DNA of 64,000 nucleotides from Fibrobacter sp. GTDB taxonomy: Bacteria > Fibrobacterota > Fibrobacteria > Fibrobacterales > Fibrobacteraceae. The first letter of the stretch is position 1. Every line of letters begins with the position of its first letter. The DNA is taken from positions 1 through 64,000 of the forward strand of contig JAISUZ010000070.1 in assembly GCA_031271785.1 (NCBI GenBank). Direction: 5' to 3'. The notes under the pieces are model-generated. The model searched no databases. It was given only the letters and a program-made list of their open reading frames with translations, and was not told where the DNA came from. A program made the position numbers and the translations under genes. Below, in pieces: positions 56,479 through 64,000 of the stretch.

Positions 56479-57114
56479 ATGATTGGAAAATCTTTTTTTA
56501 TGGGGCTTGCTCTTTCTTCGGCTGCTTTTGCCGCCACCCCTGAAAATGTCAAGTTTGCAGCACCCGATTTGAAGCGGAACGCTTCTCTGATGGAAGCGTT
56601 CTCCAAGCGCGCTTCCGCGACGGCGTTTAACACTCAAGAATTACAGACAAAAGATCTCGGTGACTTGTTGTGGGCGGCAAACGGAATTAACCGGAGCGAG
56701 AGTCGCAAGAGAACCGCGCCTTCAGCAGTCAATGCGCAGGACATTGATATTTACGTTGTGATGAAATCCGGCGCGTATCTTTACAATGCGGGCACACACA
56801 GCCTCACTCTCGTTTCCGCAAAAGACTTGCGCGCAATGGTGGCTTCGCCGCAAGCGCCGATGGCGGAGGCGCCGGTGCTTCTCGTGCTTGTTTCGGAAAC
56901 GGCGCGGTTCAAACACGGCGATGAAGCAAGCCACGCGCGCCTGGGCGCGCTTGATGCGGGAATCGTATCGCAGAACATTTCCTTATTTTGCGCGGGTACC
57001 GGACTACTCACGCGGGCGCGCGCTTCCATGGACATGGAAGGTTTGAAAAAGGAATTGAAATTAACGCCTACTCAGATTCCGATGCTGAACCATCCGGTTT
57101 CGTATTCGAAATAA
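56479..57114 (+). CDS. Exported nitroreductase-like (SagB/ThcOx-type) protein
   Basis: 211 residues from the ATG at 56479, with GAGG upstream and a signal peptide (MIGKSFFMGLALSSAAFA-AT). A frame to 56350 extends it but runs into the divergent gene start. The mature part follows the nitroreductase fold: LMEAFSKRASATAFNTQELQTKDLGDLLWAANGINR, then DIYVVMKSGAYLYNAGTHSL, LGALDAGIVSQNISLFCAGTGL and LKLTPTQIPMLNHPVSY. Short exported members like this occur in anaerobes; the redox substrate is unknown. Distinct from the cytoplasmic nitroreductase at 29742. Confidence 0.87.
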   Translation: MIGKSFFMGLALSSAAFAATPENVKFAAPDLKRNASLMEAFSKRASATAFNTQELQTKDLGDLLWAANGINRSESRKRTAPSAVNAQDIDIYVVMKSGAYLYNAGTHSLTLVSAKDLRAMVASPQAPMAEAPVLLVLVSETARFKHGDEASHARLGALDAGIVSQNISLFCAGTGLLTRARASMDMEGLKKELKLTPTQIPMLNHPVSYSK

Positions 57115-57174
57115 AACGTTTTTCAAAGGACTTCACTTGCCGGTTACTCTATTATTTGCTAGCTTGAACACATT

Positions 57175-57651
57175 ATGACGGACTTTTCTGAAAATGCTAT
57201 TGAAAAAGCGGAACAATCCGAAACAGATTTCGTAGGAGCTTTTGAAGAACTTTCAATGAGTTATGCTTTTGACAGCGGACTCAAAGAAGGTTTTGAACAA
57301 GGTGTTGAACAAGCATTTGAGGCCATGTTTGAATCGGTTTATGATTGCAAAAGCGCGGCCGAATGTGCGGAGCAATTTATTCGGGAATTCAATAAAAAGT
57401 TCCCTAAATTTTCCATTTTGCAGGCACGAATCGGAATCAATCCCTCTTCAATGGAACCGACTGCATTCTTTGTAACAAACGTTCCGGATGATATGGAAGA
57501 TGAAGTTATGGATTTGCAACGGGATGTAGAATCTTCATTTTTTGAAAAAAATAATGCAACAATTTGTATTTGGAGCACTCCCAGTGAAGGTTTGTGCGAA
57601 AATACAATGAAAGTTGATTTTCCATTCCTTCGTAAAGCTATTGCCAAATAA
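57175..57651 (+). CDS. Acidic protein of unknown function, partner of a HEPN-like gene
   Basis: 158 residues, strongly acidic, no recognised family. The first 65 residues are helical with repeated GFEQGVEQAFEAMFES-like heptads; the second half (FSILQARIGINPSSMEPTAFFVTNVPDDMEDEVMDL) is alpha/beta and carries Cys residues. No signal peptide or membrane helix. No nucleotidyltransferase GSxxxGxxxxxSD motif is visible, so it is not an MNT-type antitoxin. Its stop overlaps the next start (TAATG), which implies coupled synthesis. Confidence 0.75.
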   Translation: MTDFSENAIEKAEQSETDFVGAFEELSMSYAFDSGLKEGFEQGVEQAFEAMFESVYDCKSAAECAEQFIREFNKKFPKFSILQARIGINPSSMEPTAFFVTNVPDDMEDEVMDLQRDVESSFFEKNNATICIWSTPSEGLCENTMKVDFPFLRKAIAK

Positions 57652-58142
57652 TGCCTAATTTTGAGCAACATCAATCTCAAGCCGCCTCTAATATTTCATT
57701 TGTTTCATTTTTAAATGCAGAGGGAAAATTTAGCGACTGGCTATTGACAGGGTGTTTTTATTCCGCTGTTCATATTGTGGAAGCAACCGTTTTTTTACTT
57801 CCGGAAGTTTCGTGCCTTTTTGAAGTGAAGGGAAAGAAACTTCCTTATAAAGGGAGAATTCTTCATTCGGATGATTTGAAAAAGAATAAACCGTTTAATG
57901 AATTCATTCCATGTTCTAACCATGCTCTCAGAAAAAAGATTTTGATTGGAACTCCTTCGATTTTCGATAAAGACTATTTTGAGGCTTACAGTGATTTAGA
58001 GGAACTTTCTCATAAATCCAGATACGACTGCTATACGAAGTGTAATAAAAGAAAAGAGCGAGCAATTAAAAAATTGAATACGATTATTAAAAAATTTAAT
58101 GAAAGGAAATTTTCCGGCACCCCTTTAGCAACAATAGAATAG
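57651..58142 (+). CDS. HEPN-like domain protein
   Basis: 163 residues. The helical flow DWLLTGCFYSAVHIVEATVF, a central HSDDLKKNK stretch and YFEAYSDLEELSHKSRYDC resemble stand-alone HEPN proteins (family seen with A-x-x-Y-S/F-A-x-H and a late SRY motif). A strict R-x4-6-H ribonuclease motif is not clear: HALRKKI and SHKSRY are the nearest Arg/His clusters. Basic C-terminus. AT-richer than flanking genes. Coupled to the acidic protein upstream; could be a toxin-antitoxin-like or defence pair. Confidence 0.65.
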   Translation: MPNFEQHQSQAASNISFVSFLNAEGKFSDWLLTGCFYSAVHIVEATVFLLPEVSCLFEVKGKKLPYKGRILHSDDLKKNKPFNEFIPCSNHALRKKILIGTPSIFDKDYFEAYSDLEELSHKSRYDCYTKCNKRKERAIKKLNTIIKKFNERKFSGTPLATIE

Positions 58143-58160
58143 TCCCTTTTTTAAAACAAA

Positions 58161-58188
58161 AAACACCTCGCTTGTGCGAGGTGTTTTT
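58161..58188 (-). terminator. Terminator of tRNA-Ala(CGC), possibly bidirectional
   Basis: AAACACCTCGC/GCGAGGTGTTT stem with a TTGT loop (plus strand) and T-runs on both strands; it can also end the HEPN-like gene. Confidence 0.88.
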
Positions 58189-58190
58189 CA

Positions 58191-58263
58191 TGGAGATAAG
58201 GGGATTCGAACCCCTGGCCTATGCATTGCGAACGCATCGCTCTACCAACTGAGCTATATCCCC
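58191..58263 (-). tRNA. tRNA-Ala (anticodon CGC)
   Basis: Minus strand: acceptor GGGGATA/TATCTCC, D-arm GCTC..GAGC, anticodon stem ATGCG/TGCAT with loop TTCGCAA giving CGC, T-arm AGGGG TTCGAAT CCCCT. CCA not encoded. Confidence 0.92.
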
Positions 58264-58315
58264 GAGTAAACCGGTGCAAATATAAATTCATCCGGTTCAA
58301 GTTGGCAAGGATTCT

Positions 58316-59605
58316 TTAACGATTATTGAGAGGAATCCATGCGCGTTCGGCAGGACCCGTGTAAATCTGCCGCGGACGGTTGATTTTGGAACTCGGGTCA
58401 TCGTGCATTTCTTTCCAATGGGCAATCCATCCGGGGAGCCGCCCGATCGCAAACATTACCGTGAGCATATTCGCCGGAATTCCCATGGCGCGGTAAAGAA
58501 TACCGGAATAGAAATCCACGTTCGGATAAAGGTTCCGTTCTTTGAAATACTCATCGGAGAGCGCAAGCTGTTCGAGTTCAAACGCAATATCCAAAAGCGG
58601 GTCGGAAAAGTGAGAATGATTAAACAGTTCCTGCATTAAATTTTTCAGCACTTTTGCCCGCGGATCATAACTTTTATAAACCCGGTGCCCGAACCCGGAG
58701 AGCTTAAAAGAATCTTTCTTGTCTTTCGCCCGTTCCATAACGTCGCGAAGCGGAATGCCGCTCTGCTGAATTTGCAAAAGCGTTTCCAGCGCCGCCTGGT
58801 TGGCGCCGCCGTGAAGCGGACCCCACAACGCACAAATGCCCGCGCAAATACTTGCATACAAGTTTGCATGAGAACTGCCCACCATACGCACGGTGCTGGT
58901 GGAACAATTTTGTTCGTGATCGGCGTGAACAATAAGTAACGCGTTCAACGCTTTTACTAGCAAAGGATCCACTTCGTAATTGCGCGCTTTGCTGGAAAAC
59001 ATCATGTTCAAAAAGTTAGCACAATAACTTTTTTCGGCATCCGGATAAACAAAAGGTTCACCGATACTTGCTTTATAGGCAAACGCGGCAACGGTTCTGA
59101 TTTTTGAAATCAAACTCGCGACCATAAGGCCGAACGCATCCGCTTTATTTTCATCGTCATAAAAACGCGGGGTAAAAAGCCCGATGGCGTTCATGATAGA
59201 ACAGAGAATCCCCATGGGGTGCGCCGAAGGCGGCATCGCGCGGAAAAAACTTTGCAGGTTTTCATGAACCAGCGCGTTTTCCGTGAGCAGCCGGCGGAAT
59301 GCCGTGAGCTGTTCGTCTGTCGGAAGTTCTCCGTAAATGAGGAGCCAGGCGGTTTCCGGGAAAGAAGCTTTTTCCGCAAGGTCCTCAATGTTATAACCGC
59401 GGTAGCGAAGAATTCCCTTTTCTCCGTCAATGAACGTGATGCTGCTTTTGGTACTTCCCGTATTCAAGTAGCCGTAATCCATGGTGACGAATCCGGAATC
59501 TTTACGAAGAGACGAAATATCAACGCCTTTTTCGTTTTCGGTTCCGGTCACGACGGGATACGAATATTCGTGACTACCGTAAATCAGTTTTACTTTTTCG
59601 GACAT
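58316..59605 (-). CDS. gltA: Citrate synthase
   Basis: 429 residues from the ATG at 59605 with GGAG 7 nt upstream; a longer frame to 59623 overlaps the preceding stop. It condenses acetyl-CoA and oxaloacetate. Signatures: DGEKGILRYRGYNIEDLAE, HADHEQNCSTSTVRMVGSSHANLYASI, ALWGPLHGGANQAALE (catalytic His), SGFGHRVYKSYDPRAKVLK (catalytic His and substrate Arg), and the late Asp region NVDFYSGILYRAMGIP. The extended N-terminal beta part is typical of hexameric, NADH-sensitive GltA. Follows an aminotransferase gene by 17 bp. Confidence 0.95.
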   Translation of the reverse strand: MSEKVKLIYGSHEYSYPVVTGTENEKGVDISSLRKDSGFVTMDYGYLNTGSTKSSITFIDGEKGILRYRGYNIEDLAEKASFPETAWLLIYGELPTDEQLTAFRRLLTENALVHENLQSFFRAMPPSAHPMGILCSIMNAIGLFTPRFYDDENKADAFGLMVASLISKIRTVAAFAYKASIGEPFVYPDAEKSYCANFLNMMFSSKARNYEVDPLLVKALNALLIVHADHEQNCSTSTVRMVGSSHANLYASICAGICALWGPLHGGANQAALETLLQIQQSGIPLRDVMERAKDKKDSFKLSGFGHRVYKSYDPRAKVLKNLMQELFNHSHFSDPLLDIAFELEQLALSDEYFKERNLYPNVDFYSGILYRAMGIPANMLTVMFAIGRLPGWIAHWKEMHDDPSSKINRPRQIYTGPAERAWIPLNNR

Positions 59606-59622
59606 ACTATCTCCGGCGCGCA

Positions 59623-60915
59623 TTAGCGCGATGCTTGAACCGCCTGATGAATATTTTCAAAAAGCTGCGGAAGTTTTTCGGTCGGTACTGCCGAGAAGGC
59701 AAGGCGCACGAGGCCGGAAAGCACAATCACTCCGGTATTGTATTTTTCGAGAAGAACCTTGCGCAGCGCTTCCGCTTCGATTCCCTTCGGCTTGACGCAC
59801 ATAAAGTAACCGCTGTTGAACGGCATCGGCGTAAACGATTCCCGATATTCCGGATGGCTTTCGAAAATGGAAAGAATCGTGTCGTAACGTTTTTTCAGCG
59901 TTTCATACTTTTGTTTTTTCTCGGAAGCATATTCGGCGCAGGTGTAGGCTTCGAGGAGAATTTTTTGCGAGATGCTCGGCGCGTTCGAAATGGAACCGCG
60001 CACGGCCCCGGCCGCTTTGTTTTCAAGCGCTTTCAAGACTTCGGGAGTGGCGCCCTTAATGCCGAAAGTCATGAAGCCCACGCGGAAACCCCACACATAA
60101 TCTTCTTTCGTGGGGCCATCGAGTTTTACCGCGAGAAGATTTTCGTGAGCATCCGCGAGACGCGCAAAGAGCGATTCCGTGAAAATCCCTTTTTCAAATA
60201 CAAGCCCGAAGTAAGCGTCGTCCAATACAACCACGAGTTTATTGCCGGCTTCCGCCGCTTTTACGAGAAGCTCCGTAATTTGTCCGGCTTCTTTTTCGGT
60301 GACGGTGTAGCCGGTCGGGTTGTTCGGGAAGTTCAGGAGAATTACTTTTTTTCCGGTTTTTCCGTTCATGACCGCACTTTCAAGAGCGCCGGTATCGAAA
60401 CCGCCGTCTTTGAAGGTGTTATAAGTCTTTATCCGGGCGCCGAAACCTTCGCAGAAAAGAAGTTCGTAGTTATCCCAGTATAAATCCGGAATAATAACTT
60501 CGTCTTCCGGGTCCAGAAACAAATAACCGGCGCAGGAAAGCGCGTGAGTGAGCGCAGCCGTTACCACAGGAAGAGAAGTCACTTTCCCTTGAAGGCTCGG
60601 ATTCTTTTGGAGTATTTGTTTTTTCCATGCTTCCCGAAGCCCCGGATCGCCGAAACTCGGGCTGTAAAGAAAACTGGTTTTAGGCAGGTTTAATTTTTTT
60701 TCAATACAAGGGAGCACAAGCGGACTGCCGTCGTCTTCGAGCGCCGTACCGATCGTAGCGTTGATCGTTGTATTTTTAGCTTCCGCACTTTGTCCGAGAA
60801 TTCCCTGACTCGGGAAGTAAACCGCTTTTCCTAAACTTGAAAGCATTTCAAGAATAGAGCTGTGTTGGGACGACAAGACCCGGTTCAGGTCTTGAGCGAG
60901 AGCATTAAGATTCAT
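59623..60915 (-). CDS. Class I/II PLP-dependent aminotransferase
   Basis: 430 residues. Fold-type I aminotransferase: NTTINATIGTALEDDGSP, YSPSFGDPGLREAWKK, PDLYWDNYELLF, LLNFPNNPTGYTVTEKE, VVVLDDAYFGLVFE, and the probable PLP lysine in LDGPTKEDYVWGFRVGFM, then RLAFSAVP at the end. This D-G-P/A-T-K-E-x-Y-V-W-G-F-R variant is a distinct branch among anaerobes; the substrate is probably an acidic or aliphatic amino acid. Location directly before gltA suggests a link to 2-oxoacid/glutamate supply. Confidence 0.88.
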   Translation of the reverse strand: MNLNALAQDLNRVLSSQHSSILEMLSSLGKAVYFPSQGILGQSAEAKNTTINATIGTALEDDGSPLVLPCIEKKLNLPKTSFLYSPSFGDPGLREAWKKQILQKNPSLQGKVTSLPVVTAALTHALSCAGYLFLDPEDEVIIPDLYWDNYELLFCEGFGARIKTYNTFKDGGFDTGALESAVMNGKTGKKVILLNFPNNPTGYTVTEKEAGQITELLVKAAEAGNKLVVVLDDAYFGLVFEKGIFTESLFARLADAHENLLAVKLDGPTKEDYVWGFRVGFMTFGIKGATPEVLKALENKAAGAVRGSISNAPSISQKILLEAYTCAEYASEKKQKYETLKKRYDTILSIFESHPEYRESFTPMPFNSGYFMCVKPKGIEAEALRKVLLEKYNTGVIVLSGLVRLAFSAVPTEKLPQLFENIHQAVQASR

Positions 60916-61116
60916 ATTTCTTCCTCTTGGAGGGTCTATGTTAAAAAAAACAAGCGGAAAATAGCAAACTAAGTCTTTCGATAAAAGACAGCGGGAGAAT
61001 ATTCCCCGATTTTGGAGCCTAAAACGCCTTCAAATCAATATTTATGGAAGGAATAAAAAATTTTTAAGTGGAAAAGCCGGCGGAAAATACTAGATTGCTA
61101 CCTCAAGTAGTTGCGT

Positions 61117-61175
61117 TTTGCCTAAGGGACTGCGTTCAGAGTCGCCAACTGATGTGCGGCAGGAACAAAGGCAGG
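61117..61175 (+). promoter_or_regulatory. Possible S15 autoregulatory leader of rpsO
   Basis: TGCCT (61119-61123) pairs with AGGCA (61169-61173) and encloses two small stems, GACT/AGTC (61128-61143) and GCC/GGC (61144-61160), so a three-way junction can form about 40 nt before the rpsO start. Three-way junctions are the known S15 binding form. Stems are short, so this is tentative. The rest of 60916-61116 shows no gene. Confidence 0.35.
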
Positions 61176-61214
61176 GTAATTGTTAAACACTAATCCAAAA
61201 GGAATGGAGAGCAA

Positions 61215-61487
61215 ATGGCTACCATTACAAAAGAAAAGTCTGCAGAATTGACTGCACAATTTGGTCAGAACGAAAAAGATACAGGATCTGTTCGCGCACA
61301 AGTCGCCATATTGACTGAAAAAATCAAAAACTTAACGGAACACGCAAAAACGCACCGCAAGGATTTCCATTCTTTGCGCGGTTTAACGGCGATGGTCGCT
61401 AAGCGTAAAACACTTCTCAAATACTACTCCCGCAAAGACATTGAAGGCTACCGCGCTCTGATCAAGGAACTCGGCATTCGCGGTTAA
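61215..61487 (+). CDS. rpsO: Ribosomal protein S15
   Basis: 90 residues, ATG with GGAG 5 nt upstream. Standard S15: FGQNEKDTGSVRAQVAILTEKIKNLTEHAKTHRKDFHSLRGL and KRKTLLKYYSRKD, which bind 16S rRNA helices 20-22. First gene of the rpsO-pnp pair, a conserved bacterial arrangement. Confidence 0.97.
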   Translation: MATITKEKSAELTAQFGQNEKDTGSVRAQVAILTEKIKNLTEHAKTHRKDFHSLRGLTAMVAKRKTLLKYYSRKDIEGYRALIKELGIRG

Positions 61488-61504
61488 TCCGTCAAGGTAT
61501 TATT

Positions 61505-63742
61505 ATGACCGAATATAAAATGCTAAAAACCGAAGAAGAGCTTGTAACTCTTCCCGACGGCCGTACGGTTCGTTTTGAAACCGGGCGCCTCGCGAAACAA
61601 GCGGCGGGTTCGGCTGTTGTTCACATGGGAGATGCCTTTGTGCATTCGACCGTTTGCTTCGGCCCGGACAAAGAAGCCGACTTTTTTCCGCTGACCGTGG
61701 AATACCGCGAAAAGGCTTACGCCGCCGGGCGTCTTCCGGGAGGCTATAACAAGCGCGAAGGCGGCCGCCCGAGCGATGAGGAAACACTCTCGGCCCGCGT
61801 TATCGACCGTCCGATCCGCCCGATGTTCCCTGAGAATTTCTCACGGGAAGTGCAGGTGATTGTGCAGGTTCTTTCCGCCGACCGCAAGTTTGCGCCCGAT
61901 ATTCTCGGCGTGAGCGCGGCTTCCCTTTCTATCGGGCTTTCCGAACTTCCGTTTGAAGAACAGGTAGCGGCGGTTCGTGTGGCTGTAGTGGAAGGAAAAC
62001 CGGTGGTATTCCCGAGTTATGAAGAAATCAACGGCAGCGAACTGGATATGGTTGTTGCCGGAACGGCAAGTTCCGTTTGCATGGTTGAAGGCGGAGCGTA
62101 CGAAGTTTCCGAAGAAACCATGATCGAAGCGATTCTTGCCGGGCACGAAGTGATTAAAACGCTTTGCGCCGCTCAGCAAAAACTCGTGGATCGCTGTGCG
62201 AAACCGAAAATGGAACTTAACGCGAAAGTTACGGATGATTCCATCCAGTCGCTTATTAAAGAGAAAAAAGAGCTCGATGCAAAAATCGAAGAGGATAAAC
62301 TCACTGCCCTTGAATCTCTGATTAAAGAAGTGATTTTTGAAGAACTCTACGCCACTCTCCATACGCCGATGGTCAAAACCGAACACTATCCGGCCATGGC
62401 CGCTCTTGAAAAGAAAGCGATCACCGAAGAACGTGTGGCGGCTCTGATCGGAGAAGACGAAAAACTCCTCGCGAAAGCCAAATCCATTTTCCGTAATCTC
62501 GAACGCGATACCATGCGTACCATGATTCTCGAAGAAGGCGTTCGCATTGACGGCCGCAAGACGACCGAAGTGCGCCCGATCGAAATTCAGCTCGGCGTTC
62601 TCCCGCGCGCTCCGGGTTCCGCGATTTTCCAACGCGGCGAAACTCAAGGGCTCGTGGTTTGCACGCTCGGCACGAAAGCCGACGAGCAACGCTATGAAAA
62701 CCTTCAGGGCGAAGGTTCAAAGAATTATATGCTTCATTACAACTTCCCGCCGTTCTCGGTCGGCGAAGTGAAGCGCCTCGGGCTTTCCCGCCGCGAAATC
62801 GGCCACGGACATCTCGCGGAACGTTCTTTGAGCGCAGTTCTTCCGTTCCCGGAAGATTTCCCTTATACCATACGGATTGTTTCCGAAATTATGGAATCCA
62901 ACGGTTCTTCTTCGATGGCTTCCGTTTGCGGCGGCGCGCTCTCCTTGATGGATGCGGGTGTGCCGATCAAAGCGCCGGTCGCCGGTGTCGCAATGGGGCT
63001 TATCTCCGAAAAAGGCAGCGTGAATGAAGGCGGAAAAATCGCGATTCTCACGGACATTACCGGAACGGAAGATCACTTGGGCGATATGGATTTCAAAATC
63101 ACCGGAACCGCGGAAGGCATCACTGCTTTCCAGATGGACATCAAGATTAAGGGAATCACGCCGCAACTCATGGCAAGCGCGCTTGCGCAGGCAAAAGACG
63201 GCCGTTTGCACATTCTCGGCAAGATGTCCGAACTCGGGCTTGCCGCTCCGCGTCCGCAACTTTCCGAACAGGCTCCCACCATGATCAAAATGCGGATTCC
63301 GACGAACAAAATCCGTGACGTGATCGGCTCGGGCGGTTCCGTAATTAAGGGCATGCAAGCTCAAACCGGTTGTCAAATCAATATTGACGATAACGGAAAC
63401 ATTGAAATTGCGGCGCCGAATGCGAAAATGGGCGAAATTTGCCGCCGCATGATCGAGGAACTCACCGCAGAACCGGAACCGGGACGCATTTATAAAGGGA
63501 AAGTGAAGACCATTCAGCCTTTCGGGGCTTTCGTGGAAATCCTCCCCGGCCGCGACGGACTGATTCATATTTCCGAACTTGCCAACCACCGCGTTGAAAA
63601 AGTCGAAGATGTGGTTCAAGTCGGCAGCGAAGTCACCGTTCTTTGCCTCGGCGTGGACCCGAAAGGAAAGATTAAACTTTCCATGAAGGCTCTGCTCGAT
63701 AAAGAAAACGAAGGCGAAGAAGTTCAGCCTGCCGCCGAATAA
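61505..63742 (+). CDS. pnp: Polyribonucleotide nucleotidyltransferase (PNPase)
   Basis: 745 residues. 3'-to-5' phosphorolytic exoribonuclease of the RNA degradosome. Two RNase PH-like halves (GDAFVHSTVCFGPDKEADFFPLTVEYREK; RAPGSAIFQRGETQGLVVCTLG and LHYNFPPFSVGEVKR, LADITG-like LTDITGTEDHLGDMDFKITG), joined by an all-helical domain (residues about 215-330), then KH (IRDVIGSGGSVIKGMQAQTG) and S1 (GRIYKGKVKTIQPFGAFVEILPGRDGLIHISEL) domains. It lies 17 bp after rpsO. A terminator follows. Confidence 0.97.
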   Translation: MTEYKMLKTEEELVTLPDGRTVRFETGRLAKQAAGSAVVHMGDAFVHSTVCFGPDKEADFFPLTVEYREKAYAAGRLPGGYNKREGGRPSDEETLSARVIDRPIRPMFPENFSREVQVIVQVLSADRKFAPDILGVSAASLSIGLSELPFEEQVAAVRVAVVEGKPVVFPSYEEINGSELDMVVAGTASSVCMVEGGAYEVSEETMIEAILAGHEVIKTLCAAQQKLVDRCAKPKMELNAKVTDDSIQSLIKEKKELDAKIEEDKLTALESLIKEVIFEELYATLHTPMVKTEHYPAMAALEKKAITEERVAALIGEDEKLLAKAKSIFRNLERDTMRTMILEEGVRIDGRKTTEVRPIEIQLGVLPRAPGSAIFQRGETQGLVVCTLGTKADEQRYENLQGEGSKNYMLHYNFPPFSVGEVKRLGLSRREIGHGHLAERSLSAVLPFPEDFPYTIRIVSEIMESNGSSSMASVCGGALSLMDAGVPIKAPVAGVAMGLISEKGSVNEGGKIAILTDITGTEDHLGDMDFKITGTAEGITAFQMDIKIKGITPQLMASALAQAKDGRLHILGKMSELGLAAPRPQLSEQAPTMIKMRIPTNKIRDVIGSGGSVIKGMQAQTGCQINIDDNGNIEIAAPNAKMGEICRRMIEELTAEPEPGRIYKGKVKTIQPFGAFVEILPGRDGLIHISELANHRVEKVEDVVQVGSEVTVLCLGVDPKGKIKLSMKALLDKENEGEEVQPAAE

Positions 63743-63761
63743 TTCAAGGCAAATCAAATTC

Positions 63762-63792
63762 AAAGCCTCCGGAGAAATCCGGGGCTTTTTTG
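63762..63792 (+). terminator. Terminator of rpsO-pnp
   Basis: AAGCCTCCGGA/TCCGGGGCTT stem (one T-G wobble-type mismatch) and a run of six T, 20 nt after the pnp stop. Confidence 0.9.
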
Positions 63793-63871
63793 TTTTGCGG
63801 TCGTTTTCATTTCCCGCATCCCAATTCATGCCGTAAAAACCTGAGTTACATTTTTCCCATGAGCGCGATTC

Positions 63872-64000
63872 GTGGCAGGGATGCGACCTGACCAGGCGGA
63901 GACGCGCGGGATATTAGGGTATAGACTTGAATTCCGCGCGGCTCCGTTTTTGGAGGTGCTTGAGCACCCCAAAAATGCAAGCCCGGTCCCGGAATATAAT
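63872..64000 (-). repeat. Structured intergenic element S, cut by the window end
   Basis: On the minus strand: CCGGGACCGGGCTTGCA, hairpin TTTTTGGGGTGC/GCACCTCCAAAAA, CGGAGCCGCG paired with CGCGTCTCCG, end GTCGCATCCCTGCCAC. The GGGTGGC start lies beyond base 64000. Confidence 0.75.

Noticed and set aside
11354-64000. S elements considered as integron attC sites or IS200/IS605 ends
   Set aside because: They lack the attC RYYYAAC/GTTRRRY boxes and no transposase or integrase gene lies near any copy.

Overview
The window looks like a chromosomal segment of a Fibrobacter-type bacterium (phylum Fibrobacterota, family Fibrobacteraceae). The evidence is two tandem FISUMP-domain (Fibrobacter succinogenes major paralogous domain) secreted proteins at 9280-11168, a very large fibro-slime-domain protein at 42849-47123, several Ser-rich lipoproteins, and a C10 peptidase with a type-IX-secretion-like C-terminal tail. 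The assignment rests on recognising families from the translations; no database search was run.

Layout. 1-850 is gene-poor and holds a ~285 bp interspersed repeat. 866-8128 encodes a 2.4 kb-residue exported protein made of 22 Ig/cadherin-like repeats arranged in a strict three-domain super-period. A lipoprotein and the FISUMP pair follow. 11169-12113 is repeat-rich and ends at tRNA-Pro(UGG). 12148-17813 (minus strand) carries hisD, cimA and speA. A broken RhuM-family gene and glnS follow. 21204-27774 has a TfoX-like gene and a tight minus-strand operon carB-carA-membrane protein-truA, in which the CarA-like subunit has lost its glutaminase residues. 28035-29745 is a scrapyard of gene fragments next to a DinD/Bro-like gene and a nitroreductase. 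30430-40093 holds a zinc-ribbon protein, bioA, a degenerate-GGDEF protein overlapping an RND-type exporter, a sugar aminotransferase, paired Cys-rich lipoproteins and a phosphoesterase. 40263-47123 holds the surface/secreted proteins. 47312-52817 holds an FHA-GGDEF protein, a MATE exporter, a UvrD-like helicase fused to a PlsC-type acyltransferase, and a glycosyltransferase. 53029-60915 holds a sigma-70 family factor, two tRNA-Ala genes, a flippase-like membrane protein with a methyltransferase, a secreted nitroreductase-like protein, a HEPN-like pair, citrate synthase and an aminotransferase. The window ends with rpsO-pnp.

How genes work together. Housekeeping clusters are short and tightly coupled: cimA/hisD by 4 bp overlap, carB-carA-membrane protein-truA with 6-10 bp gaps, GGDEF-like/RND by 4 bp overlap, FHA-GGDEF/MATE by 11 bp overlap, methyltransferase/flippase by a TAATG overlap, rpsO-pnp with a 17 bp gap. 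Accessory genes (FISUMP, RhuM, DinD-like, HEPN pair) look AT-richer by eye.

The intergenic space is unusual. At least seven copies of a multi-hairpin element (about 90-330 bp) occur, with stems that change in a compensatory way between copies; three sit just after stop codons in the gene's own orientation. Other repeat families (here called A, B, H) are interleaved with them. The best leads for novelty are this structured element, the pseudo-glutaminase CarA, the helicase-acyltransferase fusion and the period-three super-repeat of the giant surface protein. No CRISPR array, rRNA operon, intact transposase or integrase gene was seen.
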